Of a stretch of 64,000 bases of DNA, positions 55,434 to 64,000 are shown one piece after another. A program made the position numbers and the translations under genes. Location of the stretch: the NCBI GenBank assembly GCA_963682055.1, contig OY821741.1, positions 14,451,197 through 14,515,196 of the forward strand, given 5' to 3'. The notes below the pieces were generated by a model that saw nothing but the letters and a program-made list of their open reading frames with translations, was not told the DNA's origin and made no database searches. Every line of letters begins with the position of its first letter. Position 1 is the stretch's first letter. The DNA is from Primula veris (Eukaryota; Streptophyta; Magnoliopsida; Ericales; Primulaceae).

Positions 55434-55641
55434 GTGACATATTAGCTCACATATATATGTATATAAATATATAGAGAGAATATAGAGAGATACAAAAAGA
55501 GGGTCTTTATTAATCAGAATGTATCAATACAAGGGGACCCTAACCTTCTTTATATAGAATAGGTTAGGGTTATACAAGATAGAAAGCCCAACTTAGGCCC
55601 ACTATGAGTAAGGCCCAATAGTCCAATAATATCCTACAACA
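55428..55641 (-). repeat. Copia C 3' LTR
   Basis: 214 bp, differing from the 5' copy by a short AT/GA-rich indel and a few substitutions (ggggaccc against gaggatcc). Confidence 0.88.
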
Positions 55642-55819
55642 CTCCCCCTTTGGACGTCTTGAATTCTTCGTCTTCATGCAGTCGATCTGAGTCGAGTTCA
55701 TTCACAGTGCTAAACAGATAAAAACCTTAGGGCCGAAAAACCCAGTGTGGGACAAAATCGGTACCTAGGAGAAACTGTGTAGCCGAATGATATAGGCCGA
55801 AATTCTATGTAATTAACTA

Positions 55820-56400
55820 ACCACAAAACAGTGTGCCTCATCAAAACCTTGGCAGAGCAAACCCAATGGGAAAATATCTGATCGAAGAAAAAAGAGTGCA
55901 ACAGTGGTAGTAGTAGGGATCAACCACAAAATAGGTGCCTCATCAAAACCTTGCTAGAGTAAACCCAGTGGGAAAAATCTCTAGTCGGAGGACAAAAGAG
56001 TACACAGTGGTAAGAAGTATACAACTAGATACTCCCCCTAATTTCGGCAATCTTAAGTGAGATAAGATGGGAACATATCTTGCTAAAAACCTTGCCAAGA
56101 AAAACCCAGTGGGAAAAAACCTTGGTCTAAGGACAAAAAGAGTACACGAGCATGCGACTGGATGCCCCCCCTCACTTACACACGACAGGGTGCGAGGATT
56201 TCGACTAAGTAGTAATTAGTGCAATAAGCATTCACCTGGATGCTTCCCCTCACTTGCACACGACTGGGTGCAATGATTTCATATTCGAATAAAGAGTACG
56301 AGCATTTGACTGGATGCCTCATTTACTTGCACACGACTGTATGCAAGAAAATATAACGTGGAATAAACCGAGCATTCGACAAAATGCTCTTAAACTTCAT
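55820..56400 (-). repeat. Tandem repeats in the Copia C 3' untranslated region
   Basis: Two families. AAACCTTG...AAACCCAGTGGGAAAA...AAAGAGTACAC occurs three times (about 55845, 55945, 56085). GCATTCGACTGGATGC...CACTTGCACACGACTGGGTGCA occurs three to four times (about 56151, 56228, 56303, 56372). CCCAATGGGTTT-type repeats are known in the 3' ends of several plant Copia families. Confidence 0.75.
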
Positions 56401-56439
56401 ATGTGAAGATTTATTTCGGCAAGAAATGCTAAATAGCAT

Positions 56440-57900
56440 AATCTAGTCATGTCTCTCTTGATCGATAACAACAAGTTGTCTTCTATGACAAGTGTTTTAT
56501 CTAGATCATGAGATAGAGCATATGTAATTCAAATATGGCTAATACTAGCTCGAAGCCATATACACTCTCTAGTTGTCTCATAGAGCACGAATAGATCAGA
56601 GTGATTCGTTTGAAGTCATTCCAAGACCTCCAAGATATCGCCTTATTCCTAATGGCAAAGACATACCATGTTAGGAATATCCCTTATGTGAGTCTGATAA
56701 GTAACCAGCATCGGTATAACCAAAAAAGGGTTGCGTTAATTCGAGTACCGAAGGGGGTAGATACACTCGATGACGCAAATGGGATAAACTAGCCCACTTC
56801 CAAAATTACCATAAGGCAAGGGAGTGTGTCTTTAGTGTCATTTCGATGGCAGCGTGTTAGCGCGATGTTGTGTCGAGCTATACCATTCACAACATACGAG
56901 ATGTTCGTCTTAGCACATTAGACCAAGTACAATGATGCGCTTATTGTACTTAGATATGAACATGATGGTTCAATATCTCTTTGTCGTCTCATCAGGGACG
57001 GAGCGGGTCTATATCAATGTCTAGTGATCGAACGATCATGGGAGAATCTGACGACTTAGCGTCATGATGACTAAAACGTCATAACACCTTCTGGGTGTAG
57101 TCTGAATCATGGACTTAGATTCAATCTTTACGGGATTCGATCATCAGGCCGAGTCACTACCGTGTCTTCCCAAGATCCTTCATCTCGAAGGAAAATCCAA
57201 AAATGGATCGCGTAATAAAACACGCAAGGGCATAATACTTGTTCAAGTATCCCAAGCTAATCAAATACTCACTTAGGCGGGTATACCACATCCGCTCGGA
57301 TTATATTAATCCATATAGTGAACGTCTCATTTAATTGAGATCGTGTTCCATGGTCAGGAACTACTTGATTAAAGCATATGAAGTCACACAGGGACCTTCA
57401 TCTATATCTCTTTGTCTAAATTCTCATAGAGATAAAACAGTGACCATATTCATGGCTGCATACTCAGTTTTTCGGAAACTACTAAACTGGTAAAGTAGGG
57501 GACTACTATAATGTCCATTATGAGGAAATCAACCATCTCGTAATCAATTCCAAGGTGAGAGAGAAGCCTTGCGCTACTAGGCGAGCATTCTACCATCTCA
57601 TTATTCTCATCACTCTTCCTTATGAATAACCAAATAAACGAACTCGTTTAACATTGGTGGTGTTGGAGCTACAGGTCCGAACACACTTTCTCTAAGGAGT
57701 CTACTTGGATTGCAAGTTTCCATTAGTATTGTCTATTCTCCGTTGACTTCAGGCAACGGTACATGGTTCCATGTCATAATTTGTTCATATTATCAGTCGT
57801 CACTGAATATATGAACAAGTAATCAATGACAGTCTCATTTCGCTTCAATATTGTCTAAGATATCATGATTGACAGATATTTCGATATTCTTAGGATGAGG
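56440..57900 (-). pseudogene. Copia C reverse transcriptase / RNase H remnant
   Basis: On the - strand, near 57190-57165, the words FEMKDLGKTR appear, the usual Copia sequence after the reverse-transcriptase catalytic site. The rest is broken by stops in all frames. No intact catalytic motif could be read. Confidence 0.55.
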
Positions 57901-59979
57901 AGGAAATCACACATCTCCTTGCTCCTTTATAATCTCGTGCGACAAATGAGTATCAGTTCACCACCTCTGGGGCTGAATGAATTAAGAACCGGTCAAGTTC
58001 CTCATATCTTAGGAAGGACAACAGACTGACGGCCGACGGCAGCGTCCTTTGTTTGGCGGGTTCGGCCAAAGCAACGTGTTACGACAGGAACACGGTGTCC
58101 GACAGGGACGTCTATCCTTGCAAGCATTTTGTAGCAGGTATAAATGATCTCGTGACATCTCATAAAGTCATTAAATGAGTTTGGCATTTAGTTAGACTTG
58201 AGGGAGTCTATGCACTTACTTATCACTAAGTGCAATTTTGGGATCAAGCTAAGACCGAGTGGGTTATGTCACGTTACTTCACGTCATTTCTTATCAACGC
58301 TAACGTGCAAATCTCCCCCTAACGACGGGGAGAACCGCCTTAGCGATGTCACTTTCACATATCATGTGGTAAAGAGATCGCTTGCCAAGGTTACTCTATC
58401 AAATGATAGGCATGAGATTCATAATCGACTTATGTCCCCTTCAGAGGTCCATATTTTGAACGCTATAGCGGCTCAATCAAAATATTAAGAACTCAAACAC
58501 GCGTTCATATGAGGCATCTGGCTCATAACCAGTAACCAACTGGTACGCATTTAGTGTTTTGAGTGACTATGGGCCTCAGACGGACCAATGCAGCAAAATA
58601 GCATGACCCCACACGGAAATATAAATCTTGGTGCGCAAGACCAAGAAGTGCGTGCAACCATTTGCAGTCGCATCATCAAACTTTCCGTGAGTCCATTTGG
58701 GTCTGAACATAATCGACGGGATGTTCAATTTTAATTTCCAAACTCAAGTGTTTCAAATCGAAATTTCGATTCTTACTCTTCGGAATTATCAAGTCAACTA
58801 GACTTTTCAGGATAATCCGGATCATGAGCCATCAACTTAATGATAGGGCTAAAAGTTTGGAAAGTGCTGCATTTATGTGGACAACATTAAAATGTGACCA
58901 TATTGTCAATGCATCAACCATAACCATTTATATTTATGGTCCGTCTTATGGTTGGATAAGTCCACAATAACTCCTTCAATTCTTTACAAGAATTCTACGA
59001 GTTCATTTCGTGATCTTTACACATACTAGTCTTTCAAAGTGAGCATTAATGGCATGAATTTCGGATTAATCGCGAAATATATTCTCAGAGAGAATCCAAA
59101 TGCGATGCGATTATAAATCAAGCATTGTCTTTTGACCCGGGAATATCTCATCCGGTCAATGCCACAATATCAAAATGCTCTTATCAATCAACGACAGGCG
59201 AATGATAGTACAGACAATCATGTCTTAGCATCTAAATCATTTATCATTTCGACGACAGGCGAAATGATAAGGTAACTTTAAATGCTTTAAAGAATGTGGT
59301 AGTAAACACTTGAAAGACATTTCAACTCCTCTAAAATACGCTTTTGGTCGTATTGAATGGAGGCTATGTAAAGAAATTTTAATTCTTTCATGAGCTATTA
59401 CCAGATAACACTGATTTTCTCGAATATTTTATAACTCAACAAGGTACGGCAGGACCTATATGAGTATAAGACCTCATATTTGACAAGTCAATTTGGTTTT
59501 ACCAAAGATTTTGATTTGGAACGACAGGTCTAGAATCGTTGTCACTGAGTACTCTTTTAGGCAAATAGTTGGTGAAATTATGTGGTACACTGTTACCCAC
59601 TATTTCCAAAAAAAATCAACTACCCCACATGTATTGCCTAAAATTTCATAATTTAAAGTTTGGTCACATTTGTCAAAGGAATTTGCTCAAAACACTTTAA
59701 ATTATTTTGAGAAATTTTGTAAACAGGCAAACCATAATCCAAAAGTATGTCCAAATGGAAAAATCATAATCCAAATGGAAAAACATAATCCAGATGAGCG
59801 AAAAAATGGCTCAATGATTTATCAAAATCAATAAAGAAAGGTACCAAACTTATTTGAGCCACAAAACCGGGGGTCTCAAAAGTTTCCTTTCAGTTATCTT
59901 TAACCATATTAACATAGGTTTTTTCACCTTTCTAATAGTTTTGAACTATTTAAAGAGTAACCGTGCATGACCTTTGTCT
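57901..59979 (-). pseudogene. Copia C decayed integrase/protease region
   Basis: No readable motif. The word ACGACAGG recurs (about 58080, 59189, 59232, 59521). Assigned to this region by position between the reverse-transcriptase and gag remnants only. Confidence 0.4.
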
Positions 59980-60501
59980 TTATAGCATAGAGTTAGCTCC
60001 TTGAGCATTATCTCTTGCTTTGTGACAACGGGCCATATTGTTCCTTTCAATTACTGTCTTGGAGCCACAGATTTTCGATTTTGACGATTGCCTAAAATCT
60101 CGATTGGCTAGGCGATTCATCGGGATTGCGATAGTTCGAGACAAATAACACTTGTCTCGGTTCTCGATTCGTGGAAAAAAATGTACACGAAGAGCATTAA
60201 TATCAGGCAAACAATTCGCCATTGACCCAATAGGATTAAAACTACTCACCAGGGTAATTTTCTTATCCAATAACAGATGGGCAATAAAAGAACATGGTGA
60301 ATATAAATTCACGATACTGCTTATGGAATACAATTTCCAAGCTAGTATTTTGGTGAAGGATTGCTCCAATATGTCAATTTCAGACATTTGTTCACCATAG
60401 ACGTCATCACGTCTCAAATGTGGCGGCGGAATAAAATCAACGCCTTGGCTTTCATCCGGATGGTAACAACAAACTCGTGTTTTACTCATCAAAGATGGCA
60501 T
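59980..60501 (-). pseudogene. Copia C gag-like remnant
   Basis: A 173-residue open stretch. SEIDILEQSFTKILAW and NPIGSMANCLPDINALRV are spaced like the UBN2-type Gag end of some Copia families. The similarity is weak; no zinc knuckle is visible. Confidence 0.4.
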
Positions 60502-62386
60502 CCAAAAAAAAAATTGGCATCACATTTTCACACATCAGGGTGAGTAACATGTGGTGACGGATTAAAATCAACGTTTAAACAGTCATTTTGCAAGTATGTT
60601 TTACGATTTTTCTCATCATAGATGGCATCCAACATGTGTTGGGAGTTCTGGATTATTTATCATATAAAACGACTGGTTTATATGTTTATGGTTTGCATAA
60701 GCACAAACGTTTTTTCAAAACGATAGGTTCGAAAACATTAGTTTTGCTTCTCATGTGAATCAGTTCTCATTGATCGAACGACGGGTCGATACTGAAACAC
60801 CAATTCGGCGAAACATACATCACTATATAAACACACTTGGGGAAATTATTATTTAGTCAACCCCTTTCGGTAGCTCTACTTGAAAAACGACCAGGAAAGA
60901 CGGTGAGGGTGGAGGGCACGAATGCCACTTAAAACCCGATCTCATTAGGATATCGACTTCCGCCTATATCTTTCCTAGACATCGTATCCAAATAGGTGAG
61001 CCTATTTAGGGAAGGTTCATAATTTTTCCAACTTAAATGTGAATATATATGATTTCGCAATTCTACCATTCATGGAATTAAATAACATATATATCTATTC
61101 TAGATAACCACATATATATACAAGGCAGTATAAAATATATTCATGATATATATCTAATCATGCAGTAGATTTGGTGATAAACTAAATCAATTCAGGATTA
61201 TCAATCACACAAATTATATCATACCAAATCAAATCAAATCAATTAGATCAAATCAAACAATTAACTGCCATATGTGATATTTATATCTATGGTAATATCA
61301 AAAGATATGTGGTTATGCTAACAAGATATCAATCAATTATCTACGGTTTATTGCCATATAAGTAATTCTATACATGGTAGTTTTAACATGCAAGCAAGCA
61401 ATATATTTTTAATTACCAATTAATTCTATATATGGTAATTTTTAACATGCAAAGTGGCTAAATATACATGGAAACATATCAATTTATTCAATTAAAATGC
61501 AATTTTTATTCACTTGCCTTTTTAATAAATATATATATGCATGTGGGTGAATATTTAGACCGAATATTGACTTTTATAACACATATATACTGTTTTTATA
61601 CATGTAATATACTACAGGGACTATCCGTGTAATTTCAGCAAACTATATATCTATTTACACCATTATTACTGCTTCAGTCCATAATTTCAGACAAGTTTCA
61701 GTTTGGTCATTTAGTAATTAACATGCACAGTCAATAGTTTCAACGAATTACAAAATAGTATTCCTAGTTTCAATTCATCACATATTCGGTCTGACTTATA
61801 ACTATATGTTCATAATTACATGATTTTCAATTGATTACATGACTTTTAATCCAATTCATAAGCAATATTACAGAGCGAAATAGTGTGATATACGGATGGT
61901 TTCAATTTTCACAGTATATTCAATTTATGACAAAACAAACAATTCCGGTTTGTATTCATTAATACTTTTTACACAGTACTCCTTAGCAATTATTAATCTG
62001 TCTAATTCATGGTAATTCTTGGTACAATCACGCAATTGTTATTTATGACATAGACTTAATATAGTAGTCAACCAGGTAGCATCATATATTAATCAAAACA
62101 CAATTGTAATTCTAACATGCAAACTCCAAACAAGTTATTTCAACTGTAATTGACATAGGTTTATTATAGGTATCCAGTTTGTAAACTAGCATATGGCATA
62201 CAGTGATACAACGAATTACTTTTTTTTTCATGCGTTTTGATCATACGTGTAAGTATAAGAAAAAAAAATACCGTACCTTGCTATGTTGTTGAAGGTCAAT
62301 ATAGCAAAACCCTAAAATTCCGAATAAACCTCAAGGTTTATAAATACCCAATATCCGCGAGCGTATATCCTATTCTCCGCGAGCAT
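60502..62386. other. Copia C 5' internal region, non-coding
   Basis: AT-rich with no recognised motif, between the gag remnant and the primer site. It is longer than a normal leader, so other insertions may be hidden here. Confidence 0.4.
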
Positions 62387-62399
62387 CGTGCTGATAACG
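62387..62399 (-). other. Copia C primer-site-like sequence
   Basis: On the - strand CGTTATCAGCACG follows the 5' LTR directly. TTATCAGCAC-type sites occur beside LTRs of several plant Copia families. Confidence 0.5.
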
Positions 62400-62594
62400 T
62401 GTTGTGTGACATATTAGCTCACATATATATGTATATAGATATAGAGAGATACAACAAGAGGGTCTTTATTAATCAGAATGTATCAATACAAGAGGATCCT
62501 AACCTTCTTTATATAGAATAGGTTAGGGTTATACAAGATAGAAAGCCCAACTTAGGCCCACTATGAGTAAGGCCCAATAGTCCAATAATATCCT

Positions 62595-62600
<6 letters not shown>
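62400..62600 (-). repeat. Copia C 5' LTR
   Basis: 201 bp, the partner of 55428-55641. Confidence 0.88.

Positions 62601-62657
<57 letters not shown>
62601..62657. repeat. (AT)n microsatellite, right of Copia C
   Basis: About 55 bp of AT dinucleotides, the other half of the interrupted repeat. Confidence 0.92.
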
Positions 62658-62661
<4 letters not shown>

Positions 62662-62959
62662 CACACATTTATACTGATATACACATATAGAGGGAGGATC
62701 CATACACAAGTTAATTTTACACATTATCGACCTTTTTCAAGACGACGGATTTAGGGAAGAAACAACATTGACTCGGCCTGAACATCGAGTCCTGTAATGA
62801 TAAAATCTGAATACATGATTTTTTCTATACCTAAAAGATGATATGATAGTTTGGTCATGATTTTGTTAACATGTCATATTCTCTCATGATTGTTCGACCA
62901 CTTACATTGATATAGACACATCCCGTCTCTGAAGTGATGTTGACATTGGAGCATAATGT

Positions 62960-63506
62960 CTAGGTAAATAAGCGGTAAAGTTTTTTGTAATTACTAGCCA
63001 TATGATAACAAATTACGAGCTTCAGAAGCCTACCGTGTGTATGAGTGGATGAGAGGGAAAATGCCAGAAAGTGAATGAGAGGAAATATTAGGAAAGTATT
63101 AGAGCACCAACCAAGTATATGTATTTTTAGTGTATATAATATATACATGTTCATACTGGCATGTGTTGTCTTGAGTGGCAAAAAATGAATGTCAAAAACC
63201 TTTGTTGTCTCATGTTTAAACTAGTTGATATATGCATGTATACGTATTCGTTTTCAGATGGCTAAAGCTATATTATAACGAGAACAGGTTTTTGATTAGT
63301 GGTCTATTAACAATTGTTTTTAAAGTGTTAAGTTAACACCTTGAATAGAGCTCGCGGTCTTCACAGTGTTTGGAATTAATTTGTGGATGAGAAAGAGAAA
63401 AGCGACAAAAAGAAATTTACAGAAAATAAAGGGAAGAGACTTTGAGAACATAAAATGAGTTATGTATTTTTTTTATTGTATATGTGCTGATGTCATAAAC
63501 ATTTTT
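62960..63506 (+). repeat. Second copy of the MBD9 intron 9 segment
   Basis: It matches 41020-41590 in order and direction (ATGATAACAAAT, GATGAGAGGGAAAATGC, TAGTGTATATAATATATACA, CTTTGTTGTCTCATG). The match stops at 63506/63507, where sequence beginning TGTTAAGAAC starts. Confidence 0.82.
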
Positions 63507-64000
63507 TGTTAAGAACTCAGATAGCTAAATACTATTTGTTATCTATTGGTTTGGACTAAATAATCCTACTTGTTTGTTAAGAACTGAGACAGCTTTTTGG
63601 TTTCAAGTAATGTTACAACCTCAGTTATAACCAACTAAGACAGTGTTGTTGGTTTCAAGTAATGTTGCAACCTCAGTTACAACCAACTGAGACAGTGTTG
63701 TTGGTTTCAAGTAATGTTGCAACCTAAGTTGCAACCACAGTTCCAACCTCCTGTTCTGCAGGATTCTGTTCAGTTTTGTTATTCTGCATTACTAATCTTT
63801 AATGATAATTATTTGTTTTAAAGTATGCAGGATATATTCTCATATGCTTTTAAAGGTTTAGTTCGTTTATATTGAGAATATTAAAGTGGTAAGGAAATAT
63901 GTTTCCTAAAAGATATAAGGAAATTAGTTTATAAAGATGTGTTTCCTTTAAATAGGTAAATCTATATCTCTATTCTTATGCAAATCTTTATCACTTGTTT
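63507..64000 (+). mobile_element. Possible start of another LTR, running off the window
   Basis: It begins TGTTAAGAAC exactly where the intron-9 match ends, contains promoter-proximal 52-bp repeats, and near 63950 has a TATA-like TTTAAATAGG followed by a TC-rich leader-like run. The second LTR would lie outside the window. Confidence 0.35.
63585..63745 (+). repeat. 52-bp tandem repeat, three units
   Basis: GGTTTCAAGTAATGTT occurs at 63599, 63651 and 63703, each followed by (A/G)CAACCT(C/A)AGTT and GACAGTGTTGTT-type sequence. Confidence 0.88.

Larger units (their letters stand above)
55428..62600 (-). mobile_element. Copia element C, decayed coding region, preserved LTRs
   Basis: LTRs of 214 bp (55428-55641) and 201 bp (62400-62600) begin TGTTGTGTGACA and end CCTACAACA. 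On the - strand the right LTR is 5': a primer-site-like CGTTATCAGCACG follows it at 62399-62387. A purine tract (CCAAAGGGGGAGTG) precedes the left, 3' LTR. Internal 6.76 kb has only fragments of Copia genes. Because the target was an AT repeat, the target duplication (ATATA) is trivial. Confidence 0.85.

Noticed and set aside
58002..58488. Short open frames in Copia C that might be genes
   Set aside because: They lie inside the decayed element, lack motifs, and are no longer than expected by chance.

Overview
This is eudicot nuclear DNA. It is AT-rich and spliced, full of LTR retrotransposons and MITEs, and carries one large protein-coding gene whose exon products match the plant-specific chromatin protein MBD9 (methyl-CpG-binding-domain protein 9). 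Nothing suggests bacterial or organellar DNA. I could not fix the species.

Layout. (1) 1-7504: a head-to-tail array LTR-gag-LTR-gag-LTR of a non-autonomous, gag-only Ty1/copia element of Sirevirus type, with a 3548-bp period. Its two 672-residue gag frames are identical. (2) 7505-9550: a decayed plant pararetrovirus-like sequence with two broken coding pieces, a TATA box and a tRNA-Met-like primer site. The retrotransposon array abuts it. (3) 9570-18900: gene-less sequence holding minisatellites, an Emigrant-like MITE, a diverged segmental duplication (11.5-13.7 kb against 15.6-18.5 kb) and a ~925-bp tandem repeat. The second duplicated block ends about 400 bp before the MBD9 start codon, so the first looks like an orphan copy of the MBD9 upstream region. 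(4) 18917-42033: MBD9, + strand, reconstructed as ten exons that all join in frame (1876 residues), with a 9-kb first intron. The domain order is a reduced N-terminal PHD remnant, MBD, FYRN/FYRC, DDT, WHIM-like blocks, bromodomain-like, PHD, WHIM3-like, a C2HC cluster and a basic tail. Introns 1, 3, 4 and 8 carry inverted-repeat elements, two of them with clean TAA/TTA target-site duplications. (5) 42640-46370: a duplicated 3' flank with a 3'-truncated Copia (A, - strand) between the copies. (6) 47560-54160: a nearly complete Copia (B, - strand) with a perfect AATAT target-site duplication, one complete and one truncated LTR, and frameshifted gag-pol. (7) 55428-62600: a third Copia (C, - strand) with short, very similar LTRs but wholly decayed coding sequence, inserted in an (AT)n tract. 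(8) 62960-63506: a second copy of MBD9 intron 9 sequence, followed by what may be the start of another LTR running off the window.

How it fits together. The only gene likely to serve the plant is MBD9. In Arabidopsis, MBD9 works with the SWR1 (H2A.Z deposition) and ISWI chromatin remodellers and affects flowering and shoot branching. The rest is mostly transposon and duplication history. The most interesting points are the clean tandem gag-only element, the pararetrovirus-like promoter with primer site, the duplicated MBD9 upstream region, the duplicated exon-1 end inside intron 1, and the collapsed N-terminal PHD finger. All assignments rest on reading the sequence and on family knowledge; no database search was run.
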